Shown: positions 26,470-35,800, counted from the stretch's first letter. The stretch: 57,392 nt of DNA from Helicobacteraceae bacterium (GCA_031268655.1 JAIRWX010000006.1:1-57392); one strand, 5' to 3'. Numbers and translations are program-made. The notes: generated by a model from the sequence alone, not told the origin.

Positions 26470-26874
26470 TTAAACGCCGCTTAAACGTTTCGCGCGCGCA
26501 AAACCGTTTTTTGCCGCGACGGCGTTCTCGTTTTTTTCGTACGCTTCGCGGCATACGATGCAGTATCGCGCATGCGGCTTTACGAGCATTCGCTCTATGC
26601 CGATCGGCTCGCCGCACATCTCGCATACGCCGAAACCGCTTCCGCCTACTTTTGCGAGCGCGCGCTCGATCTCTCTAAGCTCCTGCGTCTGCTGCTTGCC
26701 GATCGCCGCGTCGGTTTGCGCGCCTAGATTTACCGTGGCTATATCAACCTCGTCGTTCATTTCAACCTGCGACGCGTTTGCGGTCTCGTTAAGGACCTCG
26801 TGAATGTTACGCTCGATTTGTTCTTTGCGTTTTAGCAGGATTTTAACCAATCTCTCAATCTGGCGCGTTCTCAT
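26470..26874 (-). CDS. DksA/TraR-type zinc-finger regulator
   Basis: A 134-residue DksA-like protein that would bind in the RNA polymerase secondary channel and work with ppGpp. An N-terminal coiled-coil helix pair (residues 5-75) carries an acidic NDEVDIAT tip. A C4 zinc finger follows (CEMCGEP, C84/C87; CIVC, C105/C108). The coil is shorter than in E. coli DksA, as usual in this phylum. A TACAAT-like -10 lies upstream (26915-26920). The gene is separated from pseF by 35 bases and may share its transcript. Confidence 0.88.
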   Translation of the reverse strand: MRTRQIERLVKILLKRKEQIERNIHEVLNETANASQVEMNDEVDIATVNLGAQTDAAIGKQQTQELREIERALAKVGGSGFGVCEMCGEPIGIERMLVKPHARYCIVCREAYEKNENAVAAKNGFARAKRLSGV

Positions 26875-26914
26875 GGAAATATACCCTTAGGTTGCCGCGG
26901 ACAAAGCCGACAAA

Positions 26915-26920
26915 AGTGGC
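26915..26920 (-). promoter_or_regulatory. Candidate -10 element of the DksA-like gene
   Basis: On the minus strand the leader reads GATACAAT, giving the hexamer TACAAT about 40 bases before the ATG at 26874. No clear -35 is seen, as is common in Campylobacterota. Support is this hexamer and its location only. Confidence 0.35.
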
Positions 26921-26952
26921 GCTAATTGTATCGCTTAAGTATAAAAATCACC

Positions 26953-28431
26953 TTAAGGAGTTTCTTTATCAGCTCTTTTAAGCGCCTCAAAATATAGCGC
27001 CTCGTATGTTTTCGCCGATTCGTCCCAGCCGTAATTTAATCTCATCGCGCGCTTTTGCATTGCGCGAAAATGATCCTGTCTGTTGTACCACGTATGAACC
27101 GCCCAGCCTACGGTATTGATCAAGTTTTTTGCGTTCAGCTCGTAAAACTTAAACCCCGTTCCCTCGCCGGTTTGCTCGTCGTAGTTCTCCACGCTGTCTT
27201 GCAACCCCCCCACGCCGTGAACGATAGGCAGCGTCGCGTAAAGCTGGCTGTACATCTGATTTAATCCGCACGGCTCGAAACGCGAGGGCATCAAAAACAG
27301 ATCCGCTCCCGCTTCGATCCTGTGCGAAAGCGCGCCGTCAAAGCCGATCTTGCAGGCGAATTTTTTCGGATAAAAACGCGCTATATCGCCGAAATAAAAG
27401 TGCGCCCACGCCTCGCCGTCGCCAAGCAAAACCATCTGAATATCCAGCGCCAGCAGATCGTGAATCGCCTCCGCGATCGCGTCGATTCCCTTTTGTTTAA
27501 CGAGTCGGCTCACGATCGCGATCAGCGGCGCTTCGCGGCGGGGCAGACCCATCTCTTTTTGAAGGGCGCGTTTAACCGCGAGCTTTTTATCGAGCGTCGT
27601 TTCGTCGTAGTTGGGAGCGATAAACCGATCGGTTTTGGGATTCCACTCGTCGGTATCCACGCCGTTTAATATCCCCCAAAGATCGTTTACCCGCGTTTGC
27701 ATGGTCGCTTCCAGCCCGCAGCCAAACTTCGAGGTTAGAATCTCTTCGGCGTACGTCGGACTGACCGCGTTAATCATCGTCGCGTGCGTTATGCCCGCTT
27801 TGAGCAGATTAACCTTGTCGTCCATTTCGATTTCGCGGAAGTTGAAATGTTCCCAGCCTACGTCCAGCACGTTCATCAGCCCGCCGTAGAACGCGCCCTG
27901 ATGTTGCATATTGTGGATTGTCAAAACCGACGCGCAATCTCTGAAATGATCGTCGTTCGCGTAGATCGTGGTTAAAAAGAGATTTGCCGCGCTTGTGTGC
28001 CAATCGTGCGCATGGAGGATATGCGGATGAAAATCAAGCGCTTTGCATAGCTGCATCGCGGCGCGAGAGAGCAGGACAAAGCGATTATCGTTGTCCATAA
28101 ATCCCGCGCCGTTTGCGTCGTTGTAAAGACTTTCGCGCCCAAAAAACAGCTCGTAATCGATAAAGTAGATCGGCACGTCGCTATTCGGCAGCCTTCCCTC
28201 GTATACGCCGCACCACATTTCGCCTATGATTCCCATTGGCACGCCAAGCGGTTCGGGCAGTTTTTTGAGATTCGTTCGATCGACGCCGTAATAGCGCGGC
28301 ATAACGACGCGCGCGTCGTGCCCCAGTTTTTTCAGGAATTTAGGCAGCGCGCCTACCACGTCGGCAAGCCCGCCGGTTTTGGCGAACGGGTGGCACTCGC
28401 TCGCCGCGAAAAGAACGTTTAGTTTAGACAT
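26953..28431 (-). CDS. glgA: Glycogen synthase GlgA (ADP-glucose)
   Basis: GT5 glucosyltransferase elongating alpha-1,4-glucan from ADP-glucose. The 492-residue protein has the N-terminal ADP-glucose loop AKTGGLADVVGALP (about residues 17-30) and the HAHDWHTSAA segment. IVSRLVKQKGID and the acidic donor motif PSRFEPCGLNQMYS (ExxxxxxxxS variant) follow. This suggests glycogen storage. Other glg genes are not in the window. It stands alone between the DksA-like gene and the large surface protein. Confidence 0.95.
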   Translation of the reverse strand: MSKLNVLFAASECHPFAKTGGLADVVGALPKFLKKLGHDARVVMPRYYGVDRTNLKKLPEPLGVPMGIIGEMWCGVYEGRLPNSDVPIYFIDYELFFGRESLYNDANGAGFMDNDNRFVLLSRAAMQLCKALDFHPHILHAHDWHTSAANLFLTTIYANDDHFRDCASVLTIHNMQHQGAFYGGLMNVLDVGWEHFNFREIEMDDKVNLLKAGITHATMINAVSPTYAEEILTSKFGCGLEATMQTRVNDLWGILNGVDTDEWNPKTDRFIAPNYDETTLDKKLAVKRALQKEMGLPRREAPLIAIVSRLVKQKGIDAIAEAIHDLLALDIQMVLLGDGEAWAHFYFGDIARFYPKKFACKIGFDGALSHRIEAGADLFLMPSRFEPCGLNQMYSQLYATLPIVHGVGGLQDSVENYDEQTGEGTGFKFYELNAKNLINTVGWAVHTWYNRQDHFRAMQKRAMRLNYGWDESAKTYEALYFEALKRADKETP

Positions 28432-28490
28432 AAAATTTTCCTTGCTTATTTGGTTTGCGGCAAACGCGATCGCAGATTAGGCGAACGCTC

Positions 28491-31400
28491 TTAATTAAGA
28501 CGTTCGCCCTTAAACGCCGCTCTTCTTTTGCCGAACGCGCAGACGGCGACGAAAAGAACCGCGCAGAAGGCGATCGGAAGCGAAAAAGGATACTTAATCG
28601 CATACGCGATCGGAGTTAATATAGATCTAGTTATCGCTCTTAGCGTTTCATGCTCTTTGATATATTCGGCGATCGGCGGGCTGACGCGATAGTAAAACGC
28701 CGTTAAGGTTTCGCCAAAGCGATTGCTTAACAGATAGCGATCTCGAAAATCGCGCAGGATTTTCACTTCGCTTGCGAGATACGATCCGTAAGCGGCGGTG
28801 GCGATAAAGCAGCGATCCTCGTCGCCCGACTTTCTCGAATCGCCGGCGATATAGTAGCCGCCGCCTCCGTTTTGTAAAACGTTGATCGTCGCCGCGGGGA
28901 TAGACGCGCTCTCGCCGTTGCTAGAGGTTGCCGTAAGGGTCGTCAGATAATAGCCGGCGACGTTAAAGGTATGCGTTTTTGTAAACGCGCCGGAAACGAT
29001 CGTATCGGTCTCGCTTGTTCCGTCGCCAAAATCCCATACAAGCGTCCAAGGCGCGCTTCCGCCCGCGATCGTACCAGAGTAACGCGCGACAAGCGGCGCG
29101 CCGCCCAGATTGGGCGAGGCGCTCGCGCTAACGCCCATAGCGGCGTTAAGCGTAACGTTGATTGTCCGCGTTACGCTCGATCCTTTCGCGTCGGTTACGC
29201 TGACGTTGATCTCTTTAGCGCCGATCGAGCCGAAGGTATGCGCGGGATTTTTAGCCGAGCTCGCGCCGCCGCCCGAAAAGGTCCACAGATAGCTATAAGG
29301 CGTATCGCCGCCCGAAGCGTCCGCGTCAAAACTTACCGTCAGCCCCGAAATCGTCGCGGAGTAATTTACGATCGTTAGCGACGCGCTTGGATTAGCGTCC
29401 GCGTAAATCGTCAAGTTGCTCTCTTGCGGACGCAGAGGATCAAGGGAGCTAACCGAGATATTGGTCTCATATACGCCGATCGAAGGCGGCGTAAAGACTA
29501 CGCGAAAATAGCAATCGCCGCCGATCGCGACGGGCGAGCCGCAGGTCGAATCGACAATCGAGAAATAAGCCTGATCCGCGCCGTTCGCGGCGATCGGCGT
29601 AACCGCGACCCCAAGCGCGCCGTAACCCGCGTTATGCACGCGAAGCAGACCGCTGCCGAAACTTCCAAGCGAGGTCGCGCTGATTATCGTAAGCAAACTA
29701 TTGCCGCTCAAATCGATAACGCCGTACGGTTCGGGCGTTCCCGCTCCGTTTAGACCGATCGAGCGCGACGGCGCGTGATTTGCCGCCGCGTCGTTTATAG
29801 TTAGCGCGCCGCCGATCGCGCCCGTCGTCTTCGGCGCGAAAACGATCGAGGCGTTGCATTCGGCTTGCGAGGCGAGCGAGGGGGCGCAGCCGTTAAATCC
29901 GCCCAGGCTGAAGTTCAGATCGGCTATCGGCGCGAAAGTTATCGACGCGGGGGTCGCATACATATTTTTGATCGTGATGTTGCGTTCCGCGCTCAAAGAG
30001 ACGGCGATCGAGCCAAAATCAAGCGGGCTTGGCGTTACGATCAACCCGCTTCCGCCGATACCTTTTAGTTTTAGCGATCGAAGCGGCGCGTTGAGGTCGC
30101 TTGAGGAGATATTTAGATCGGCTTCGTAGTTAATCCCGCCGTTTGAGCCTTCGCTCGGCGTAAATCTCAAGACGATATCGCAGGAATCTCCGTAGTTCAT
30201 AGGAACGCCGTACAAGCAGGCGTTGGAGACAATCGTAAAGTTTGCGTCGCTAATCGCGATTGAATAGACGATCGCGGGGGGCGTTCCGATATTTTTCAGC
30301 GTCAGTTTGACCGCGCTTGAAGCGCCGCCTTCGGGCGCGTCGCCAAAATCCCATTCGCGGTTTTGCGAAAGGTTATCGTCGAAATAACTTGCCAGCGTCG
30401 CGTCGGACTGAGCGATCGAAGTGCCGTTAATTTCAACGCTTGCCGTCCCTACGCCAGAGTCGATCGTAAGATTTGTCGTCAAAGCGCCAAACCCCGATTG
30501 CGGCGCGAAGGTTAACGTCGCGGAGCAGTTTTGGCGCGGCGCGAGAGTCGTTACTCCGACGCACGAGCCGATATTCAGCGCGAAGTCGGCGAGGGCGCCG
30601 CCGCTCAAAGCGATTCCCAGCAGCGATAAATCGTCCGATCCGCCGTTTGCGATCGTAATCGTTTGAGGCGCGCCGATCTCCCCGAAACCCCTATTGCCGA
30701 AGTTCGCGCCCGCGGGATTAACGGCGATCCGCGCGTAATTGGCTGCCAGATCGCTCGTAAATTTAGCTATAAAACCTTCGGCTAAAGCGCCGCTTATTCG
30801 CGCCGCGGCGTTTACCTTGCTCTGGCTTAAATCGGGCGTAGAGGCTTCGCCCGCCGCGTAGATCTCGCCGCCAAGCGCCGCGATCGCGTTGATCGAATCA
30901 GAGCCGCTTCCGCCATAGTAGGTGATCCTGTCCAGATTCATAGAGGCGATCGAGGCTCTGGCGACAAAACCGTCCAGAACGCCCGCTTTCGAGGCTTGAT
31001 ACGGCGTTGCGGGCATATATGGAAACGCGCTGTCGGAGTTACCGGCGACAAAGAGCGACGAGTTGTCGTCGTTAAACGCCAGCGCCGTTACGCGATCGTC
31101 GCCAGCGCCGCCGCCGTAACATGCCTTCGTATGCGCGAACGAGGCGATCTCGATCGCCGCGATAAACGCGTCTTTGCCGCCAATGTATTGGCAGGGATCG
31201 CCCGTAGTTCCGACGGGTACGCCCGCTATGCCCGCGCTAGCGCTTTGTCCTCCGACAAAAATATGAGTCGCGTTGGTCTCTATGGCAAATATCTCCGTTT
31301 TCGCGCCCAGACCGATCGCGTTAAAGGTATGCGCCGTATTTGCCGTCAGATCGGACTGGAACTTGACGATATAGGCTTGATTGTCGCTGTCGCCGACGGC

Positions 31401-32636
31401 GACGATACTGGTTCCGACGGCTTTGATCGCGTTAAATTTATCAACCTCGTTCGTTCCGACGATAACGGCGCTCGCCATTAGCAGATCGGGCGTAAACCTA
31501 GCGACAAAGGCGTTATAGTTTGCCAATGCGCTTGAAGCGTTTAAGAGAGAGCTTGAGGCGCTGTAACCCGCGACGTAAATATGACCGCCCTCAAAGATAA
31601 CGGAGCCGATATGATCCTTGTTGCCGCCGCCGACATATCTGACGACGGAGGGCAGATCCGCGCTCAGATCGGCTTTGATCCTGACGATAAACCCGTCGCT
31701 GTCGCCAAAAGGCGCGCCGCCCAGATCGGTAGAGTTGGTTTCGCCGACGGCGTAGAGATATTTTACGCCTCCAACCTGCGCGATCGCCAAGCCGTACACG
31801 CGATCCGCGCCGTTGCCGCCAATATAGGTCAAAGCCTTAAGCGTCGTAAGGTTTTCGTCGTATTCGGCGATAAACCCGTCGGGCTGATAGCCGACCGAGT
31901 CGTCGTACGCGCCCGTCGTAGCTATGTTTGGCGAATCGGTAACGCCCGCGACATAGACCGATTTTGTGTCGGAATCGATAAGTATCGCGTCTATGCCGTC
32001 TCGCGCCGCGCCGCCCGAATATGTCGCCGCCATCAGCGGATCGATCTCGACGGGATAGCGCCGATCGTACTTTCCAAGCTTGAATCCGTAGCGGCGATCA
32101 TTGATCGCGTATTCGGCGTCCACCAATCGTTTTTCGCCCTCTATAAGCTGATATGCGATAGGTTTAGTAAAGCCGACCTTGCCTTTTTTTGTCGTAACGA
32201 TCAGTTCGCCCGCCCCGTTCACGGCGATCTTTTTCGCGCCTTCGACGGCAATTTGCAGATTGCTTGGTCGCGCTCCCTTTTCAAGCGTGAACAGTTTCTC
32301 GACGTTGCCGTTTTTCGCCTCCAGCCGCAAAGAGATATTTGGCGCGATCGTTCCCGTATCCAGCGCCGCGTAAGCGCGCGGCGTTCGATCGCTATTAACA
32401 AAACCGATGCGCGTAGGCTGCGGCTCTTTAGGTTCGATCCTCTTATAGCCGACGACTTCGCTGAAAGTCGCGATTCCGTCCGGCGCGTAAACTCGGTGAA
32501 CAATCTTTCCGTTTTTTGTAGCGATCAGCGCGCCTGAAAAGGTTTTCGCCCCAAACCCGTCGCCGTCTTCCACAAAAGACGTTTCGATTGCTAGCAGAGA
32601 GATCGTTAAAATCGTCGTCAATAGAATAAACCGCAT
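28491..32636 (-). CDS. Giant secreted surface protein: SBBP propeller, choice-of-anchor D, PKD, CFI-box C-terminus
   Basis: A 1381-residue exported protein. A signal peptide ([20 protein letters not shown]) starts at the ATG at 32636, which has GAGGAG before it; longer starts would run into the divergent promoter region. Residues about 200-640 are SBBP-type propeller repeats recurring as YxGGxGxDR and VAGxTxS units. About 650-1060 hold several choice-of-anchor D (ASH) beta-sandwiches ([28 protein letters not shown]). About 1090-1270 hold two PKD domains ([18 protein letters not shown]). From about 1276 comes a CFI-box ([29 protein letters not shown]), with a hydrophobic helix and a basic tail. 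Likely surface-anchored and possibly adhesive. Confidence 0.88.
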   Translation of the reverse strand: MRFILLTTILTISLLAIETSFVEDGDGFGAKTFSGALIATKNGKIVHRVYAPDGIATFSEVVGYKRIEPKEPQPTRIGFVNSDRTPRAYAALDTGTIAPNISLRLEAKNGNVEKLFTLEKGARPSNLQIAVEGAKKIAVNGAGELIVTTKKGKVGFTKPIAYQLIEGEKRLVDAEYAINDRRYGFKLGKYDRRYPVEIDPLMAATYSGGAARDGIDAILIDSDTKSVYVAGVTDSPNIATTGAYDDSVGYQPDGFIAEYDENLTTLKALTYIGGNGADRVYGLAIAQVGGVKYLYAVGETNSTDLGGAPFGDSDGFIVRIKADLSADLPSVVRYVGGGNKDHIGSVIFEGGHIYVAGYSASSSLLNASSALANYNAFVARFTPDLLMASAVIVGTNEVDKFNAIKAVGTSIVAVGDSDNQAYIVKFQSDLTANTAHTFNAIGLGAKTEIFAIETNATHIFVGGQSASAGIAGVPVGTTGDPCQYIGGKDAFIAAIEIASFAHTKACYGGGAGDDRVTALAFNDDNSSLFVAGNSDSAFPYMPATPYQASKAGVLDGFVARASIASMNLDRITYYGGSGSDSINAIAALGGEIYAAGEASTPDLSQSKVNAAARISGALAEGFIAKFTSDLAANYARIAVNPAGANFGNRGFGEIGAPQTITIANGGSDDLSLLGIALSGGALADFALNIGSCVGVTTLAPRQNCSATLTFAPQSGFGALTTNLTIDSGVGTASVEINGTSIAQSDATLASYFDDNLSQNREWDFGDAPEGGASSAVKLTLKNIGTPPAIVYSIAISDANFTIVSNACLYGVPMNYGDSCDIVLRFTPSEGSNGGINYEADLNISSSDLNAPLRSLKLKGIGGSGLIVTPSPLDFGSIAVSLSAERNITIKNMYATPASITFAPIADLNFSLGGFNGCAPSLASQAECNASIVFAPKTTGAIGGALTINDAAANHAPSRSIGLNGAGTPEPYGVIDLSGNSLLTIISATSLGSFGSGLLRVHNAGYGALGVAVTPIAANGADQAYFSIVDSTCGSPVAIGGDCYFRVVFTPPSIGVYETNISVSSLDPLRPQESNLTIYADANPSASLTIVNYSATISGLTVSFDADASGGDTPYSYLWTFSGGGASSAKNPAHTFGSIGAKEINVSVTDAKGSSVTRTINVTLNAAMGVSASASPNLGGAPLVARYSGTIAGGSAPWTLVWDFGDGTSETDTIVSGAFTKTHTFNVAGYYLTTLTATSSNGESASIPAATINVLQNGGGGYYIAGDSRKSGDEDRCFIATAAYGSYLASEVKILRDFRDRYLLSNRFGETLTAFYYRVSPPIAEYIKEHETLRAITRSILTPIAYAIKYPFSLPIAFCAVLFVAVCAFGKRRAAFKGERLN

Positions 32637-32657
32637 TGGCAGTCTCCTCGTTACGTT

Positions 32658-32675
32658 AAGCGTATATTGTTCCAA
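32658..32675 (-). promoter_or_regulatory. Weak sigma-54-like promoter for the giant surface protein
   Basis: The minus strand reads TTGGAAC, then nine bases, then CT after a -12 GC. The -24 half is perfect, but the -12 is ACGC rather than TTGC. GG-to-GC spacing is right. The leader would be only about 13 bases and the ribosome site would touch its 5' end, which weakens the case. Confidence 0.4.
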
Positions 32676-32679
32676 CAAG

Positions 32680-32696
32680 TGGAATCGCGTTTGCTT
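32680..32696 (+). promoter_or_regulatory. Sigma-54-like promoter for the outer membrane protein gene
   Basis: The plus strand reads TGGAATC-N4-TTGCTT with the same GG/GC spacing as the flgG2 promoter. It would start a transcript near 32706, 68 bases before the ATG at 32774. An alternative sigma-70 -10 (TACAAT at about 32748-32753) lies between. Sequence fit is good but control is unproven. Confidence 0.6.
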
Positions 32697-32773
32697 GATT
32701 GTATACGAAACGCTCCGAAAAGTCCATATTCGCAAGCGCGAAACGATACAATAACCTAATCAAAGCGATAAAG

Positions 32774-33517
32774 ATGATTAGAGCGCTCCTGTTTATTTCG
32801 CTATTAGCCCCCGCGATCGCCTCCGACGCGCCTCGCGTATTGAAGCGAACCTATATCAGCGCCGAACCGCCTTCGGCGAGCGACAAGCCCGCGGACGAAA
32901 ACTTCCGCGTGATCAGACGGGTTTACCGCAGAATCGATCAAAACGAAAGCGTAACGATCGCGCCAAAAAACGACTATTTCTTCTTCGCGGGCGCGAGCGT
33001 CGATTATTTTTCGCGTAATCGCAAGATCGAGATCAAAACTAAGAATAACGGCGACGTCGTAAAAGTCGGCTCGCGCTATGTAAGAGCCGACGGCTCAAAT
33101 TACTCTATGGACAAGCGATCGGACGACGGCGCCGCGAACGCCGAATTTGGTTTTTTGAGCGCCGAGACAATCTACTACGGCGCGAAGCTGGGTCTGCTTG
33201 ACGACTTCGCCGAGCTTTCGGCGTTTGCGGGCGTTCCTTTTGAAAGCGCCGCGATCGCCGACTTTGTTCCCTTCGCGCAGATTTCGATCGGAGCGGGTTA
33301 CGACGATTTTGACGACGGAATTAAGCCCGACAACCTTTCGCTATCGGCGGGCGCGGGCGCGGAGAGGGCGCTAATCGGCGATCGTCTGCATTTGCGCGTA
33401 CTGGTCTTTTATCGCTATCGTTTTTGGCGGACGCTCGAGAAACATTACGGCGACGAATACTGGCGAGACGGCGAAACGGGCGCGAGCGTCGGTTTGCGCT
33501 ACAAGTTTTACAGATGA
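32774..33517 (+). CDS. Predicted outer membrane beta-barrel protein
   Basis: I do not recognise the family. A signal peptide (MIRALLFISLLAPAIASDA) is followed by an acidic, periplasmic-type linker. From about residue 75 come alternating aromatic strands (FFFAGASVDYF, AEFGFLSAETIYYGAKLGL, ISIGAGYDDF), ending in a Phe/Tyr-rich strand (VGLRYKFYR). That layout fits a small barrel of about eight to ten strands. I use the ATG at 32774 (247 residues), the first start that gives the signal peptide. It is divergent from the giant surface protein, and its stop overlaps the ThiS-like start (ATGA). Confidence 0.7.
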   Translation: MIRALLFISLLAPAIASDAPRVLKRTYISAEPPSASDKPADENFRVIRRVYRRIDQNESVTIAPKNDYFFFAGASVDYFSRNRKIEIKTKNNGDVVKVGSRYVRADGSNYSMDKRSDDGAANAEFGFLSAETIYYGAKLGLLDDFAELSAFAGVPFESAAIADFVPFAQISIGAGYDDFDDGIKPDNLSLSAGAGAERALIGDRLHLRVLVFYRYRFWRTLEKHYGDEYWRDGETGASVGLRYKFYR

Positions 33518-33726
33518 AGATAGAGATCAACGGAGAAAAGCGCGAGATCAACGAGAACGCCACCGTCGCAAGCGTCGTAACAGAGTTAAACGCGAGCGAA
33601 AAGATAGCCGCCTGCGCGCTGAACGCGCGGATCGTCAAACGGGAGTTTTGGGCTTCAACGACGCTTAAAGAGGGCGATCGCTTGGAACTGCTGGCTTTTG
33701 TCGGCGGCGGCGCATGCGCGTTTTGA
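33514..33726 (+). CDS. thiS: ThiS-like sulfur carrier with a C-terminal extension
   Basis: A 70-residue beta-grasp sulfur carrier, normally used for thiazole synthesis in thiamine formation. MKIEINGEKREI, ACALNARIVKREFW and LKEGDRLELLAFVGGG match ThiS. The family usually ends at GG, which is thiocarboxylated. Here four more residues (ACAF) follow the glycines, so the carrier would need trimming to work in the usual way. The ATG overlaps the previous stop by four bases. thiF/thiG are not seen. A MoaD-like or other carrier role is possible. Confidence 0.8.
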   Translation: MKIEINGEKREINENATVASVVTELNASEKIAACALNARIVKREFWASTTLKEGDRLELLAFVGGGACAF

Positions 33727-33732
33727 TATAAT
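33727..33732 (+). promoter_or_regulatory. TATAAT -10 element before the Mrr-like gene
   Basis: A perfect TATAAT directly follows the ThiS-like stop codon (TGA at 33724-33726), 49 bases before the next ATG. It probably starts a separate transcript for the gene at 33782. No -35 match was found, as is common in this phylum. Confidence 0.55.
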
Positions 33733-33781
33733 CTAGGGCTGTTTCAGGCATTTGCAGGCTAAGCGCGAATAAAGGATTTTT

Positions 33782-34477
33782 ATGGGAAGCGCCAACAGTC
33801 CCGACAAAGGCGAAAGTTTTAGAACCTTTTTCTTAGGAGTCGTCGTCGCCATACTTGTTTTTGGCTTTATCGCCGAAAAAGCCGATATTATCAAAAACGG
33901 CGTCGAATATGCGATATACGCGATTCTGATCTATACCGTAGTTACCTTTTTTCTGCGTCGCAAGGCGCAAATTGAAAAGGCGCGTCTCGAGGAGGAGATG
34001 CGAAAGGTCTTGGAGCGCAGGCGTCTGGAAGAGGAGCGAAAAAGGCTCAAAACTCAAAGCCTGCTGGACGAAGAGGAGCGCAAAAAAAAAGCCGAGGCGG
34101 CGGGCGAGACGCAAGCCGAAACGATCAAAGGTAAGCATTACGCGAAAATAGTGGGCGCCGCGTTTATCAGGCTTGGCTACGACGTCGTCTACCGCGATAT
34201 CGATATCGACGAGGACAACGCGGTGCATCTTATAGCCACCCGAGCCAACGAGTTGTGCTTGATTCACTGCTCCCAAAATCAGATCGTAGTCGAAATGGCG
34301 GAGATCGAGGTTTTTATTCTGGACTGCGCGACCTTTATAGAGCACAACAAGTTCTGGCAGGACGACGTGAAGTATATATACGTGTTTATGAGCGCGATCA
34401 GCGACGAGGCGATCGACTACATTAACGAAGAGCGCAAAAACAGAACGCCGATCGAATACCGCGTTATAACCGCCTAA
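33782..34477 (+). CDS. Membrane protein with coiled coil and degenerate Mrr-like domain
   Basis: 231 residues: two membrane helices (about 15-30 and 41-58), a highly charged coiled coil (60-110), then a domain with the layout of Mrr-type PD-(D/E)xK nucleases. That domain has a helix EAIxxxGY-like region (GAAFIRLGYDVVYRD) and a strand where Mrr has GIDLIA and VQCKR. Here the strand reads AVHLIA and IHCSQ: the catalytic Asp is His149 and the Lys is Ser164. So it is probably a non-catalytic DNA or protein-binding domain at the membrane. AAAGGA precedes the ATG. Function unknown. Confidence 0.7.
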   Translation: MGSANSPDKGESFRTFFLGVVVAILVFGFIAEKADIIKNGVEYAIYAILIYTVVTFFLRRKAQIEKARLEEEMRKVLERRRLEEERKRLKTQSLLDEEERKKKAEAAGETQAETIKGKHYAKIVGAAFIRLGYDVVYRDIDIDEDNAVHLIATRANELCLIHCSQNQIVVEMAEIEVFILDCATFIEHNKFWQDDVKYIYVFMSAISDEAIDYINEERKNRTPIEYRVITA

Positions 34478-34580
34478 CGGAAATTCGCGCGCGGGCGCTT
34501 AAAAATTCATCGCAAACTCGCCGCAAGTTTAAAGTAATTATGTTAGTATTCCGTTTATCTTAATGAGAAAGGTTTTCACT

Positions 34581-35699
34581 ATGAAGACAATAAGCGTGGC
34601 GGCGGCGTTTGCGCTATTCAGCGTTACCGCTTTTGCGGCGAGCGAAATCTCCGTAGAGGGGGTCGTGTACGGCGATCTGACCAACTACTCGGAAAAGGCG
34701 ACGGGGGGCGGCGAAAAGCAGCATCTGTTCCTGAACGGTTCCGTTAATCTCGGCTTCTCTTCGGGCGAGGTCTATAACGGACTTGGCTTCAATCTGGGCG
34801 CGCGCGGTAATCGCAAACTCTTTGAAAAAGAGAAGGGCGACTGGGGCGACGCGAACTTTGATTCGACCATTTTCCATACGGCAAATCTGACCTACTCCAA
34901 CGATCTGCTCACAGTCGTGGCTGGTCGTCAGGAGATCAATCTTGAATGGTTGAGCGATTATCACGAGGCGGTTGTCGGCATTGTTACTCCATCCGAACGG
35001 CTTACCATTATCGCGGGTTTCACGGGTAAATATACCGAAAGCGACTATGACGGCTACTACGGCGGCTTTGAAGACGTTATACCCAACGGAAAGCAGGGCG
35101 CTTACGTGGTGGATCTGATTGTCGCTCCGGTCGAGGGCTTGACGATCGAGCCTTGGTACTACCTTGTACCAGACGCGGCGAACTGGTTCGGCGGCAAACT
35201 GGCGTTTGAAAACGATCTGTTTAACGTAAGCGCGGCTTATACCGCTTCGCAGCTTGACGAGAAGTACACCAAAGGCTTTGAAGACGGCAGCGTTTTACAC
35301 GCGCAGGCGGGCGTAACTCCGATAGAGGGGTTGAGCGTCGGCGTTGGCTACGCGGCTACGGACGAGGACGGCGGAAGTGGTTTGCTGGGCGCTTTGGTGG
35401 GCGATAACGTTAATCCGTTCGAGGACGGCGACTACTTCTTTGCGGACGATACCTCAACCATCTATATCGGCGCGGCTTACGAAGCGGACGCGCTTGGCTT
35501 AAGCGCGGCGCTCGGCGTATTCGATACGGGCGATAAGGGCGGCAAAGGCTCTATAAACGAGCTTGATCTGATCGCGGAATACGGGTTTACCGACTGGTTT
35601 GCGCTTAAAGGGATTCTCGTCAACGTCTTTGGCGGCGACAAAGCCTACAAAAACGAAGACTATGTTTCGCTTCGCGTAGCGGGCATATTTAGCTACTAA
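34581..35699 (+). CDS. Opr-family-like outer membrane porin
   Basis: 372 residues with a signal peptide (MKTISVAAAFALFSVTAFAA). The mature N-terminus (SEISVEGVVYGDLTNYSE) and repeated aromatic-glycine strands (GLGFNLGARGN, LTVVAGRQEINLEWLSDY, IEPWYYLVPDA) resemble the major Campylobacterota porin family (Opr). It ends VSLRVAGIFSY with a terminal aromatic residue, as outer membrane barrels do. I chose the second ATG (34581) because AAGG lies eight bases upstream and it gives the clean signal peptide; the ATG at 34563 adds only six residues. A strong hairpin follows the stop. Confidence 0.85.
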   Translation: MKTISVAAAFALFSVTAFAASEISVEGVVYGDLTNYSEKATGGGEKQHLFLNGSVNLGFSSGEVYNGLGFNLGARGNRKLFEKEKGDWGDANFDSTIFHTANLTYSNDLLTVVAGRQEINLEWLSDYHEAVVGIVTPSERLTIIAGFTGKYTESDYDGYYGGFEDVIPNGKQGAYVVDLIVAPVEGLTIEPWYYLVPDAANWFGGKLAFENDLFNVSAAYTASQLDEKYTKGFEDGSVLHAQAGVTPIEGLSVGVGYAATDEDGGSGLLGALVGDNVNPFEDGDYFFADDTSTIYIGAAYEADALGLSAALGVFDTGDKGGKGSINELDLIAEYGFTDWFALKGILVNVFGGDKAYKNEDYVSLRVAGIFSY

Positions 35700-35708
35700 A
35701 TGTCCGCT

Positions 35709-35740
35709 TCCCTCTATAGCTCTACGCGGCTGTAGAGGGA
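35709..35740 (+). terminator. Strong hairpin after the porin gene
   Basis: A 12-base-pair stem (TCCCTCTATAGC with GCTGTAGAGGGA, one T-G wobble) and an eight-base loop, starting nine bases after the porin stop. There is no long T-run, so it may stop transcription or protect the 3' end of an abundant mRNA. Confidence 0.65.
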
Positions 35741-35780
35741 TGTTCTCCTAAAGCGTAGGTTTTGGTTTTGCTTTCAGATT

Positions 35781-35800
35781 TCCCGCGTTTAGGCGCGGGA
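35781..35800. terminator. Second hairpin between porin and rodA
   Basis: Perfect seven-base inverted repeat TCCCGCG / CGCGGGA with a six-base loop. It lies 40 bases beyond the first hairpin in the 215-base gap before rodA. No T-run follows it, and the rest of the gap holds no gene that I can see. Confidence 0.45.

Noticed and set aside
27206-27212. C7 run inside glgA
   Set aside because: Too short for frequent slippage, and in a metabolic gene; ordinary sequence.
31581-32537. Long open frame of 318 codons on the plus strand
   Set aside because: It lies antisense inside the giant surface protein gene, whose codon pattern leaves the opposite strand open. It shows no domain, no ribosome site and no family features.
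32637-32735. Longer N-terminus of the giant surface protein
   Set aside because: It would remove the signal peptide from the N-terminus and run through the divergent promoter region. The ATG at 32636 has GAGGAG upstream.
33424-33513. Upstream start extending the ThiS-like protein by 30 residues
   Set aside because: Those residues overlap the outer membrane protein gene in another frame. The ATG at 33514 gives the usual ThiS length and an ATGA overlap.
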